Shown here in pieces: positions 51,676-60,252 of a stretch of DNA of 64,000 bases. The DNA lies in assembly GCF_040448305.1 (NCBI RefSeq), contig NZ_CP148752.1, positions 1,798,001 through 1,862,000 on the forward strand, in the 5' to 3' direction. The notes under the pieces are model-generated. The model was not told the DNA's origin, did not search any database, and was given only the letters and a program-made list of their open reading frames with translations. The translations under genes and the position numbers were made by a program. The DNA is from Pseudomonas fluorescens (lineage in GTDB: Bacteria > Pseudomonadota > Gammaproteobacteria > Pseudomonadales > Pseudomonadaceae). Each line of letters opens with the position of its first letter. Position 1 is the first letter of the stretch.

Positions 51676-52767
51676 ATGTCCGGCAATACCTACGGCAAGC
51701 TGTTCACTGTCACCACCGCGGGCGAAAGCCATGGCCCGGCGTTGGTCGCCATTGTCGATGGCTGCCCGCCGGGGCTGGAGATATCCCTGGAGGATCTGCA
51801 GCGTGACCTGGACCGCCGCAAGCCTGGCACCAGCCGCCACACCACCCAGCGCCAGGAAGCCGACGAAGTCGAAATCCTCTCCGGCGTGTTCGAAGGTCGC
51901 ACCACCGGTTGCGCCATCGGCCTGTTGATCCGCAACACCGACCAGAAGTCCAAGGACTACTCGGCGATCAAGGACCTGTTCCGCCCGGCCCACGCCGACT
52001 ACACCTACCACCACAAGTACGGCGAGCGCGACTACCGCGGCGGCGGTCGCAGCTCGGCCCGCGAAACCGCGATGCGCGTCGCGGCCGGTGCGATTGCGAA
52101 AAAATACCTGGCCAGCCAGGGCATCGTCATTCGCGGCTACATGAGCCAGCTCGGGCCGATTGAAATCCCGTTCAAGACCTGGGATTCGGTCGAGCAGAAC
52201 GCCTTCTTCAGCCCGGACCCGGACAAGGTGCCGGAACTGGAAGCCTACATGGACCAGTTGCGTCGCGACCAGGATTCGGTCGGCGCGAAGATTACTGTGG
52301 TCGCCGAAGGCGTGATGCCGGGCCTGGGCGAGCCGATCTTCGACCGTCTCGACGCAGAACTGGCCCATGCGCTGATGAGCATCAACGCGGTCAAGGGCGT
52401 GGAAATCGGCGCCGGTTTCGCCAGCGTCGCCCAGCGTGGCACCGAGCACCGCGATGAAATGACTCCGGAAGGTTTCCTCAGCAACAACGCAGGCGGCATT
52501 CTCGGCGGTATTTCCTCCGGTCAGCCCATTGTTGCGCACCTGGCGCTGAAGCCGACGTCGAGCATCACCACGCCGGGGCGTTCCATCGACATCCATGGCA
52601 ACCCGGTGGAAGTGATCACCAAGGGCCGTCACGACCCGTGCGTCGGCATCCGCGCCACGCCGATTGCCGAGGCGATGATGGCCATCGTGCTGATGGATCA
52701 CCTGCTGCGTCACCGCGGGCAGAACGCCGATGTGCGTGTGAGCACGCCGGTGCTGGGTCAGCTGTAA
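51676..52767 (+). CDS. aroC: Chorismate synthase
   Basis: 363 residues, the normal size. GESHGPALVAIVDGCPPG at the N-terminus, the central GGGRSSARETAMRVAAGA motif and RHDPCVGIRA near the C-terminus are hallmarks. It converts 5-enolpyruvylshikimate-3-phosphate to chorismate using reduced FMN, the last common step to aromatic amino acids, folate and quinones. The start at 51676 follows CGGAG. An MFS gene and the mtn genes follow on the same strand. Confidence 0.98.
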   Translation: MSGNTYGKLFTVTTAGESHGPALVAIVDGCPPGLEISLEDLQRDLDRRKPGTSRHTTQRQEADEVEILSGVFEGRTTGCAIGLLIRNTDQKSKDYSAIKDLFRPAHADYTYHHKYGERDYRGGGRSSARETAMRVAAGAIAKKYLASQGIVIRGYMSQLGPIEIPFKTWDSVEQNAFFSPDPDKVPELEAYMDQLRRDQDSVGAKITVVAEGVMPGLGEPIFDRLDAELAHALMSINAVKGVEIGAGFASVAQRGTEHRDEMTPEGFLSNNAGGILGGISSGQPIVAHLALKPTSSITTPGRSIDIHGNPVEVITKGRHDPCVGIRATPIAEAMMAIVLMDHLLRHRGQNADVRVSTPVLGQL

Positions 52768-52796
52768 ATGGTTGACTTCATGGTCGCAGCCGTCTG

Positions 52797-53948
52797 ATGG
52801 CGACTGCGGCGCTCCCGTACTGGCGGCTCTCCAGTTTCTATCTGTTCTATTTCGCCTTGCTCGGTTCGACAGCGCCGTTTCTGGCGCTGTACTTCGATCA
52901 CCTGGGGTTCAGCGCCGCGCGCATCGGCGAGCTGGTGGCGATCCCGATGCTGATGCGCTGCGTGGCGCCGAACATCTGGGGCTGGCTGGGCGACTACACC
53001 GGTCGGCGACTGGCCATCGTGCGCTTTGGTGCGGTATGCACACTGCTGACCTTTTCGCTGATTTTCGTCAGCAAGACCTACGCCTGGCTGGCGATGGTCA
53101 TGGCCTTGCATGCGTTCTTCTGGCATGCGGTGTTGCCGCAGTTCGAAGTCATCACCCTGGCGCATTTGCAGGGCCAGACCTCGCGCTACAGCCAGATTCG
53201 CCTGTGGGGCTCGATCGGTTTCATCATCACCGTGGTCGCGCTGGGCCGTTTGTTCGAATGGCTGAGCCTGGACATCTACCCGGCGGCGCTGGTGCTGATC
53301 CTGGCCGGCATCGTGGTCAGCAGTTTGTGGGTGCCTAACGCGCAACCGATTCAGGGTGAACGGTTGACCGGGGAGGGATTTCTCCAGCAACTGCGCAACC
53401 CCGGTGTGTTGGCGTTTTACGGCTGCGTGGCGCTGATGCAGATGAGCCACGGGCCGTATTACACCTTCCTGACCTTGCACCTTGAGCACCTGGGATACAG
53501 CCGGGGCGTGATCGGCATGCTCTGGGCGGTCGGCGTGGTCGCTGAAGTTTTGATGTTCTTGGCCATGAGCAAGATCCTCGCGCGGTTTTCCCTGCGCCGG
53601 GTGCTGATGGCGAGTTTTCTGCTGGCGGCGCTGCGCTGGTTACTGCTCGGATCGTTGGCCGAATTTTTGTGGGTGCTGTTGTTCGCCCAGATATTGCACG
53701 CGGCGACGTTCGGCAGCTTTCACGCCGCTGCCATTTCATTCGTGCAACGTAGCTTCGGTGCGCGCCAGCAAGGCCAGGGCCAGGCGCTGTATGCCGCGTT
53801 GGCCGGCACCGGCGGTGCGTTGGGCGCGTTGTATTCCGGCTACAGCTGGAATGCCCTAGGCGCGGCATGGACATTTAGTATTGCCAGTCTCGCAGCCGTC
53901 GCGGCTGCCGTTATCATTGCCACACGTATGCAAGAGGACAGGCCATGA
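52797..53948 (+). CDS. MFS transporter (HcaT/PP-transporter type) coupled to mtnB
   Basis: 383 residues with 12 predicted helices. FALLGSTAPFLALYFDHLG in helix 1 and the GWLGDYTGRR loop fit the 3-phenylpropionate/HcaT-like MFS_1 group. Its stop overlaps the mtnB start as ATGA, so the transporter is translated with methionine-salvage enzymes. That suggests transport of a methylthioribose-type compound or a related sulfur metabolite, but the family substrate is otherwise unknown. The same neighbour occurs in P. aeruginosa, from memory. Confidence 0.85.
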   Translation: MATAALPYWRLSSFYLFYFALLGSTAPFLALYFDHLGFSAARIGELVAIPMLMRCVAPNIWGWLGDYTGRRLAIVRFGAVCTLLTFSLIFVSKTYAWLAMVMALHAFFWHAVLPQFEVITLAHLQGQTSRYSQIRLWGSIGFIITVVALGRLFEWLSLDIYPAALVLILAGIVVSSLWVPNAQPIQGERLTGEGFLQQLRNPGVLAFYGCVALMQMSHGPYYTFLTLHLEHLGYSRGVIGMLWAVGVVAEVLMFLAMSKILARFSLRRVLMASFLLAALRWLLLGSLAEFLWVLLFAQILHAATFGSFHAAAISFVQRSFGARQQGQGQALYAALAGTGGALGALYSGYSWNALGAAWTFSIASLAAVAAAVIIATRMQEDRP

Positions 53949-54565
53949 GCCTTACCCGTGAACAACTCGCCCAGGAAATCATCGACGCCGGGCGTTTTCT
54001 GTACGGCCGCGGCTGGTCGCCGGCCACCAGCAGCAATTACTCGACCCGCCTGTCGCCGACCGAAGCCTTGCTGACTGTCTCCGGCAAGCACAAGGGGCAA
54101 CTGGGCATGGACGACGTGTTGGCCACTGACCTGTCGGGCAACAGCCTGGAACCGGGCAAGAAACCGTCCGCCGAAACCCTGCTGCACACCCAGCTCTACA
54201 GCTGGCGCCCGGAGATCGGTGCGGTGCTGCACACCCACTCGGTGAACGCTACCGTGCTGTCGCGCCTGACGCCGCAAGACTTCATCGAGTTCGAAGACTA
54301 CGAGCTGCAAAAGGCCTTCAGCGGTGTGACAACCCACGAATCCCGGGTGCGCGTGCCGATTTTCGACAACGACCAGGACATTGCGCGCCTGGCCGCCAAG
54401 GTGCAGCCTTGGCTGGACGCCCATCCCGATTGCGTCGGCTACCTGATCCGTGGCCATGGCCTGTACACCTGGGGCGCGCGCATGAGCGATGCCCTGCGGC
54501 AGATCGAGGCCTTTGAATTTTTGTTCGAGTGCGAGTTGAAGATGCGCTCGCTCTTTAAAGCATGA
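53945..54565 (+). CDS. mtnB: Methylthioribulose-1-phosphate dehydratase
   Basis: 206 residues, class II aldolase/adducin fold. Zinc-binding His pairs are in LHTHSVNATV and GHGLYTWG, with the SSNYSTRLSP and VSGKHKG motifs near the N-terminus. It dehydrates 5-methylthioribulose-1-phosphate in the methionine salvage pathway. It starts four bases inside the MFS gene, and mtnD follows after 20 bp. Confidence 0.95.
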   Translation: MSLTREQLAQEIIDAGRFLYGRGWSPATSSNYSTRLSPTEALLTVSGKHKGQLGMDDVLATDLSGNSLEPGKKPSAETLLHTQLYSWRPEIGAVLHTHSVNATVLSRLTPQDFIEFEDYELQKAFSGVTTHESRVRVPIFDNDQDIARLAAKVQPWLDAHPDCVGYLIRGHGLYTWGARMSDALRQIEAFEFLFECELKMRSLFKA

Positions 54566-54585
54566 ACCGTTAAGGAGTTGCCCAG

Positions 54586-55131
54586 ATGAGCAGCCTGTCC
54601 GTCTATCACGTCTCCAGCCCTGAAATCCCCAACAAGGTGCTGACCCATTTCGAAGACATCGCCTCGACCCTGGCCGAGCAGGGCGTGCGTTTCGACCGCT
54701 GGCAAGCGGCGGCGAAGATCCAGCCGGGCGCCACTCAGGAAGAAGTGATCGCCGCCTACCAAGAGCAGATCGACCAGCTGATGACCGAGCGCGGTTACGT
54801 CACTGTCGACGTGATCAGCCTCAACAGCGATCACCCGCAAAAAGCCGAACTGCGAGCCAAGTTCCTCGACGAACATCGCCACGGCGAAGATGAAGTACGA
54901 TTTTTCGTCGCCGGCCGTGGCCTGTTTACCCTGCACATCGACGATTACGTCTACGCGGTGCTCTGCGAGAAAAACGACCTGATCTCGGTGCCGGCCGGCA
55001 CCAAGCACTGGTTCGACATGGGCGAACATCCGCATTTCGTCGCGATCCGTCTGTTCAACAACCCGGAAGGCTGGGTCGCCAACTTCACCGGCGAAGACAT
55101 CGCCAACCAATTCCCGCGCCTGGAGGACTGA
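54586..55131 (+). CDS. mtnD: Acireductone dioxygenase
   Basis: 181 residues, cupin fold. The metal ligands are the two His and the Glu of EHRHGEDEVRFF, plus the later His in GTKHWFDMG. With iron it yields the ketoacid precursor of methionine; with nickel it yields a dead-end product and CO. It is coded between mtnB and mtnC, four bases before the mtnC start. Confidence 0.97.
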   Translation: MSSLSVYHVSSPEIPNKVLTHFEDIASTLAEQGVRFDRWQAAAKIQPGATQEEVIAAYQEQIDQLMTERGYVTVDVISLNSDHPQKAELRAKFLDEHRHGEDEVRFFVAGRGLFTLHIDDYVYAVLCEKNDLISVPAGTKHWFDMGEHPHFVAIRLFNNPEGWVANFTGEDIANQFPRLED

Positions 55132-55135
55132 GTCG

Positions 55136-55819
55136 ATGCCGATCAAAGCGATTCTCACCGACATCGAAGGCACCACCAGCGCGGTGAGTTTTGTGTTCGA
55201 CGTGCTGTTCCCCTATGCCGCCAAACACTTGCCGGCGTTTGTCCGTCAGCACGCCGAACGCGCCGATGTGGCGGAGCAACTGGCTGCCGTGCGCCGCGAC
55301 AGCAACGAACCGAATGCCGACGTCGAGCGGGTCATCGAGATCCTGTTGGGCTGGATCGCCGAAGACCGCAAGGCCACGCCGTTGAAAGCGCTGCAGGGAA
55401 TGGTCTGGGAGCAGGGGTATCTGGCCGGGCAGTTGAAGGGGCACGTGTACCCGGACGCCGTTGAAGCGCTCAAGCGCTGGCATCAGGACGGCTTTCAACT
55501 GTTTGTTTACTCGTCCGGTTCGATCCAGGCCCAGCGGTTGATCTTCGGCTGCTCGGAGGCGGGGGATTTGACACCGTTGTTCAGTGGTTACTTCGACACC
55601 ACTTCAGGACCCAAGCGCGAGGCGCAGTCCTACGCCAACATCACCCAGGCGATCAACCTTGAGGCGGGGCAGATTCTGTTTCTGTCGGACATCGTCGAAG
55701 AACTCGACGCGGCGCGCACGGCGGGGATGGCCACGTGCGGGCTGGCCCGTGAGGGCGGCGAACTGGCAGGGCATGTCACGGTCGACAGCTTTGCGCGGAT
55801 CGATCCTGCTAATTTCTAA
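55136..55819 (+). CDS. mtnC: Enolase-phosphatase E1
   Basis: 227 residues, HAD superfamily. Motif I is LTDIEGTTSAVSFV with the unusual Glu of this family, motif II is YSSGSI, and SDIVEELDAARTAGM is motif IV. It enolises and dephosphorylates diketomethylthiopentyl-1-phosphate to acireductone, the MtnD substrate. It is last in the aroC-MFS-mtnB-mtnD-mtnC string and is followed by a REPIN. Confidence 0.97.
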   Translation: MPIKAILTDIEGTTSAVSFVFDVLFPYAAKHLPAFVRQHAERADVAEQLAAVRRDSNEPNADVERVIEILLGWIAEDRKATPLKALQGMVWEQGYLAGQLKGHVYPDAVEALKRWHQDGFQLFVYSSGSIQAQRLIFGCSEAGDLTPLFSGYFDTTSGPKREAQSYANITQAINLEAGQILFLSDIVEELDAARTAGMATCGLAREGGELAGHVTVDSFARIDPANF

Positions 55820-55832
55820 ACGCCACAAAACC

Positions 55833-55922
55833 TGTGGGAGCGGGCTTGCTCGCGAAAGCGGTGTGTCATTCAACGTTGATGTTGACTGATACGACGCTTT
55901 CGCGAGCAAGCCCGCTCCCACA
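55833..55922. repeat. REPIN
   Basis: A TGTGGGAGCGGGCTTGCTC arm and its complement, between convergent genes. Confidence 0.92.
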
Positions 55923-55941
55923 GTGTTTTTCCCACAACTGT

Positions 55942-56220
55942 TTACAGCGAGTGATAGGTCGGCAGCGCAAACCGTTGCTGGCTCTGCAGCATGGAAATCT
56001 GCGGCAGTTCACTGGCTTGTTCGGCGAGGTCGCGGCGAATCGCACTGATCACCCACGTCAGTTGGTCGCCATTGTGCAATTGCTGGTAGGAAATCGAGCG
56101 CTTGAACACTTTGCCTTCGCCGCCGTTCAGGGTCAGCAGGATCCCACCGTCGGGACGGGCCTGGGTGGTGACTTCGAAGTTGGAGAACAGGGACGAAAAT
56201 TTTTCCTGAATCAGGTTCAT
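55942..56220 (-). CDS. DUF3509-family protein
   Basis: 92 residues, soluble. MNLIQEKFSSLFSNFEV at the start, GGILLTLNGGEGKVFKRSIS in the middle and VISAIRRDLAEQ near the end match the small DUF3509 proteins that are numerous in Pseudomonas. The function is unknown. GGAGC lies about ten bases before ATG 56220; the frame is open upstream to 56385 but without conserved sequence. Confidence 0.85.
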   Translation of the reverse strand: MNLIQEKFSSLFSNFEVTTQARPDGGILLTLNGGEGKVFKRSISYQQLHNGDQLTWVISAIRRDLAEQASELPQISMLQSQQRFALPTYHSL

Positions 56221-56577
56221 GTCTTTCAGCTCCGTTGGCTCTTGAATGGCAAGCATACGGAGAGGGTTGCAGTGATTGTGCCAGCCTTGGTTGTTTTTAA
56301 ATAACCTTATAAAACAACTTGTTAGCATCTGTAGTGATTCTTTCTTTCGTGCATTCTGCATGAACGGCCATCGTGCATCCTGCATTTTGCGCGGTCGCTC
56401 GGCGCTTCGATGGAACCATTGCGTGTGCGGGGGTTCACGATTGGCCCTGTATCAATCGCAGATCAAGATCGTAGATACAAAACATTTCAAAAACCGCGTG
56501 TACAGCTCAAGAACCGTTGACGTATTTTCGGGCTCAGTCATCGCAGCCCGACAATAAAAAGATCGAACGGGAGCATC
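56221..56577. other. 357-bp divergent promoter region before the acyl-CoA synthetase
   Basis: AT-rich near 56290-56350, with no gene visible. Two direct repeats CGTGCATTCTGCAT (56348-56361) and CGTGCATCCTGCAT (56372-56385) are spaced by 24 bp and may bind a regulator of the downstream gene. Confidence 0.5.
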
Positions 56578-58416
56578 ATGAGCCGCACGTCGAACGACAC
56601 GATTACCTGGAGCATGATGCTCCGCAAGCTGCCTTCCATCGCCAAGGCCATCCCCCGGGTGGTGAAAGGCATGAAGGCCGCCAACGTCAAGGACCCGACC
56701 CAAACGTGTGGTTTGGGCTGGAGTTTCGAGCAAGCCACGTTGCGTAACCCGGATGGCCCGGCGCTGTTGCAAGGCGACGTGACGCTCAGTTACTCCGAGG
56801 TCAACCAATGGGCCAATCGCATCGCCCATCACCTGATCGGCCAAGGCATCGGCAAGGGTGATGTGGTGGCGGTCTTCATCGAGAACCGTCCGGAACTGCT
56901 GGTGACGATTCTGGCGGTGGCCAAGGTCGGCGCGATCAGTGCGCTGCTCAATACCTCGCAGACCCGCGATACCCTGGTGCACAGTGTGAATCTGGTGGCG
57001 CCGGTGGCGATCATTATCGGCGAGGAGTTGGTCCCGGCGTACCTGGCGGTGCGTGATCGGGTGTCGATCAAGGCTGACCGAACCTGGTTCGTCGCCGATC
57101 AGGACACCTCTCGCCAACCGGGTATCGCGCCTGAAGGTTTCATCAACCTGATGACCGTCAGTCTCGACGACGCCAGCGACAACCCGGCCAGCAGCCGGCA
57201 GGTTTTCTTCGACGATCCCTGCTTTTATATCTACACCTCGGGCACCACGGGGCTGCCCAAGGCTGGCGTGTTCAAGCACGGACGCTGGATGCGCAGCTCG
57301 GCAAGTTTCGGCATGATCGCCCTGGACATGCGCCCCGACGATGTCGTCTATTGCACCTTGCCGCTGTACCACGCCACGGGCCTTTGCGTGTGCTGGGGGT
57401 CGGCCGTCAGTGGTGCCAGCGGGTTCGCCATCCGCCGCAAATTCAGCGCCAGTCAGTTCTGGAACGACGCGCGCAAGTACCGGGCGACCACCATCGGTTA
57501 TGTCGGCGAACTGTGCCGCTACCTGGTCGATCAACCGCCCAGCGCCGACGACAGCCGGCACGATGTGAAGAAAATGATCGGCAACGGCTTGCGTCCCGGC
57601 GCCTGGAACGAGTTCAAGACGCGCTTTGTGGTGAATCACATCTGCGAGCTGTACGCCGCCAGCGACGGCAATATCGGTTTCACCAACATTCTCAATTTCG
57701 ACAACACCATCGGTTTTTCCCTGATGTCCTGGGAGCTGGTCGCGTACGACCATGACAGCGGCGCGCCGATTCGTCAGACCAATGGCCTGATGCGCAAGGT
57801 CGCCAAGGGCGAGCAGGGGTTGTTGCTGGCAAAAATCGATGACAAGGCCCCCCTGGACGGCTACACCGATCCGCAGAAAACCGCCAAGGTCGTGCTTGAG
57901 GATGTGTTCGAAAAGGGTGACCGCTACTTCAACACCGGCGACCTGTTGCGCAACATCGGCTTTGGGCATGCGCAGTTTGTCGACCGCCTGGGCGACACCT
58001 ATCGCTGGAAGGGCGAAAACGTCTCGACCACGGAGGTCGAAAACATCCTCCTGCAACACCCGCTTATTTCCGAAGCCGTGGCCTATGGCGTGGAAATCCG
58101 CAACACCAATGGCCGGGCCGGGATGGCGGCGATCACACCTGCCGAATCCCTGGCAACCCTTGACTTCAGTGAGCTGCTGGCCTTCGCCCGCGAGCAAATG
58201 CCGGCCTATGCGGTGCCATTGTTCCTGCGGGTGAAAGTGAAAATGGAAACCACCGGGACGTTCAAATATCAGAAGACCCGACTCAAGGACGAGGCCTTCG
58301 ACCCGGGTAAAACCGGAGATGACCCGATCTACGCCTGGCTGCCAGGGACGCAGACTTACGTGCAGGTCACGGAGCAGTTGTTGTCCGACATTCACGGCGG
58401 CAAGTACCGCTATTGA
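56578..58416 (+). CDS. Long-chain acyl-CoA synthetase (FadD6/FATP-like)
   Basis: 612 residues of the ANL superfamily. The P-loop-like AMP motif is YIYTSGTTGLPKAG (about residue 220); YLVDQ, SDGNIGFTN and the C-terminal GDTYRWKGENVSTTEVE core motif follow. The very-long-chain/FATP-type synthetases share this layout with an N-terminal region and no signal. It activates a long-chain fatty or related carboxylic acid with ATP and CoA. GGGAGC lies just before the start. A monocistronic or two-gene unit with the ankyrin gene is likely. Confidence 0.88.
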   Translation: MSRTSNDTITWSMMLRKLPSIAKAIPRVVKGMKAANVKDPTQTCGLGWSFEQATLRNPDGPALLQGDVTLSYSEVNQWANRIAHHLIGQGIGKGDVVAVFIENRPELLVTILAVAKVGAISALLNTSQTRDTLVHSVNLVAPVAIIIGEELVPAYLAVRDRVSIKADRTWFVADQDTSRQPGIAPEGFINLMTVSLDDASDNPASSRQVFFDDPCFYIYTSGTTGLPKAGVFKHGRWMRSSASFGMIALDMRPDDVVYCTLPLYHATGLCVCWGSAVSGASGFAIRRKFSASQFWNDARKYRATTIGYVGELCRYLVDQPPSADDSRHDVKKMIGNGLRPGAWNEFKTRFVVNHICELYAASDGNIGFTNILNFDNTIGFSLMSWELVAYDHDSGAPIRQTNGLMRKVAKGEQGLLLAKIDDKAPLDGYTDPQKTAKVVLEDVFEKGDRYFNTGDLLRNIGFGHAQFVDRLGDTYRWKGENVSTTEVENILLQHPLISEAVAYGVEIRNTNGRAGMAAITPAESLATLDFSELLAFAREQMPAYAVPLFLRVKVKMETTGTFKYQKTRLKDEAFDPGKTGDDPIYAWLPGTQTYVQVTEQLLSDIHGGKYRY

Positions 58417-58513
58417 ATCTGGCTATGGCGGCCCATGAGAAAAAACAAGTGACAGTGCCGGGGGCGCTCGGGAAACTGTCGGCTTTTACGAATGACAGAA
58501 AAGGGAGTGCCCA

Positions 58514-59032
58514 ATGTCAGACAAAAGCCGCCAGATGACCCCCGAAGAAGCCGCCGAATTCACCGAACAGGTATTCAACAAGGCACGGGAGGGCGATGCG
58601 GCGATGATGGCCGCGCTGCTGACCAAGGGTTTGCCGCCGAACCTGCGTAACCACAAGGGCGATACCTTGCTGATGCTGGCCGCGTATCACGGTCATGTGG
58701 ACACGGTAAAAGTCCTGCTGGAGCACAAAGCCGATCCGGAGATCCGCAACGACAACGGCCAGAGCCCGATTGCCGGCGCCGCCTTCAAGGGCGACCTGGC
58801 GGTGATCAAGGCCTTGGTCGACGGCGGCGCCCAGGTTGAAGGCTCGTCCTTCGATGGCCGCACGGCGCTGATGATGGCAGCGATGTTCAACCGCGTCGAA
58901 GTGGTCGACTACCTGGTCAGCAAGGGCGCCGACCCGAAAGCCAAGGACGCCAATGGCATCACTGCGCTGGAGGCTGCCAGGACCATGGGGGCTTCCGATA
59001 CCGTTGCTCAGTTGCAGAAACTGGTTGGCTGA
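58514..59032 (+). CDS. Ankyrin-repeat protein
   Basis: 172 residues, no signal peptide. After an acidic N-terminal helix (about 8-35) there are four ankyrin repeats at about 37-68, 70-101, 103-134 and 136-168 (KGDTLLMLAAYHGHVDTVKVLLEH, then GRTALMMAAMFNRVEVVDYLVSK). Ankyrin repeats mediate protein binding; the partner is unknown. Its start has GGGAG upstream, 97 bp after the acyl-CoA synthetase stop. A type-2 REP that could serve as terminator follows. Confidence 0.9.
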   Translation: MSDKSRQMTPEEAAEFTEQVFNKAREGDAAMMAALLTKGLPPNLRNHKGDTLLMLAAYHGHVDTVKVLLEHKADPEIRNDNGQSPIAGAAFKGDLAVIKALVDGGAQVEGSSFDGRTALMMAAMFNRVEVVDYLVSKGADPKAKDANGITALEAARTMGASDTVAQLQKLVG

Positions 59033-59042
59033 TTGCTTTAAA

Positions 59043-59112
59043 AGATCGCAGCCTTCGGCAGCTCCTACAGGTGTACACCACTCAATGTAGGAGCTGCCGA
59101 AGGCTGCGATCT
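59043..59112. repeat. Second-family REP palindrome, possibly also a terminator
   Basis: AGATCGCAGCCTTCGGCAGC and its complement enclose a short loop. The right arm is followed by TTTTTT, so transcription of the ankyrin gene could end here. It is related to the 22854 element. Confidence 0.88.
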
Positions 59113-59186
59113 TTTTTGGGCATTCGAATCTATCCTTGCGGTATCCTTCGCGGCCTCAAAATTCACCTCGCTACAGGATCCTCCCC

Positions 59187-59717
59187 ATGAAAGCCGCACT
59201 CGTCGAACTCATCAGCAAAATCAGCTCCGGGTGCATGGGCGAAGACGAAATCCTCAAGGTCGCGCACGAAGCGGCCCAGGCCTACGCCGATCCCGAGGCT
59301 TTCCTGACCGCCAATCCGGACATCAACTACGACGAAACCTTCCCGATCCCGCTGGGTGAGTGGGTGGTGGTCGGCAGTTTGCCGGAAACGGTGCTGTTCC
59401 AGGCTGACACCTACATGGACCTGTTCGCGCAGATCGTCGCGTCGTTCGGCCCGGGGGTGGAGTTCAATCTCAAGCCCAAGCAACTGGCCAAGACCGAAGC
59501 CCTGACCGCGCTCAACCGCATCCAGGTGCAGATGAGCAGCATGAACAAGGAAAACGGTGGCTACACGCTGATGAATTTCAGCCAGTTGCTCGATGACGAG
59601 CTGCAGGTGGTCCTGGTCTACGGCAATGACGTGCCACGGGTGCTGGAATTGTGCGCCGAAGTCGGCATCGCAGCCGCGCCATCCCTGGAAGCCCTGAAAG
59701 TGGCGATCCACGTCTGA
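59187..59717 (+). CDS. Conserved protein of unknown function
   Basis: 176 residues, soluble and acidic. Features are an N-terminal helix with SSGCMGEDEILKVA, a strand-rich centre (GEWVVVGSLPETVLFQADTYMDL) and DDELQVVLVYGNDVPRVLELCAEVGI toward the end. No membrane helix or signal is seen, and I do not recognise a domain. The start at 59187 is chosen over an in-frame ATG at 59136. The protein has normal codon use for the genome. Confidence 0.75.
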   Translation: MKAALVELISKISSGCMGEDEILKVAHEAAQAYADPEAFLTANPDINYDETFPIPLGEWVVVGSLPETVLFQADTYMDLFAQIVASFGPGVEFNLKPKQLAKTEALTALNRIQVQMSSMNKENGGYTLMNFSQLLDDELQVVLVYGNDVPRVLELCAEVGIAAAPSLEALKVAIHV

Positions 59718-59799
59718 TAGCAAAATACTGTCAATAAAAGGGAACCCTTGCGACGACCGTCTATCCTGAGGGGGCATATCACTTTTTGGGAGCGTCACC

Positions 59800-59991
59800 A
59801 TGGGTTCCACGTTCAACAGCCTGGTTGCCTTGATCATTTTTGTCCTGGACATCTGGGCCATCATCAACGTGTTCAAAAGTAGCGCCGAGACCGGGATGAA
59901 AATCCTCTGGGTGTTGTTGATCGCGCTGTTGCCGGTGCTGGGACTGATCATCTGGGCCATCGCCGGGCCGCGGGGCAACGTCAAGTTCTGA
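59800..59991 (+). CDS. PLDc_N-type small membrane protein
   Basis: 63 residues with two predicted helices (about 5-24 and 34-54). The NSLVALIIFVLDIWAIINVFKSSAETGMKILWVLLIALLPVLGLIIWAI pattern (shown here in part, as a motif family) matches the PLDc_N module that precedes cardiolipin synthase domains, here alone. The stand-alone family is common and its role is unknown. GGGAGCGTCACC precedes the ATG. Confidence 0.85.
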   Translation: MGSTFNSLVALIIFVLDIWAIINVFKSSAETGMKILWVLLIALLPVLGLIIWAIAGPRGNVKF

Positions 59992-60018
59992 CGGAATTCC
60001 CCCAGACTACACCGACCC

Positions 60019-60105
60019 TGTGGGAGCGGGCTTGCTCGCGAAGAACGATTACGCGGTTCGCCGACAGACCGAGTTGCCTGCTTCGCGAGCAAGCCCGCTC
60101 CCACA
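60019..60105. repeat. REPIN
   Basis: A TGTGGGAGCGGGCTTGCTC arm and its complement, upstream of speE. Confidence 0.92.
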
Positions 60106-60252
60106 GGATTGGGGCAAGTCGAACAAGTGAGGTTCGACCTGTCATGTTCCGCGACGTAGAATGCGCGCCTTTCCCGGTCAATCGAGACGCTCGATTGGCC
60201 ATCATGGGCGGGTAACCGTCCGTTGCCACCCGCATTCATCGGAGCACTTCCC

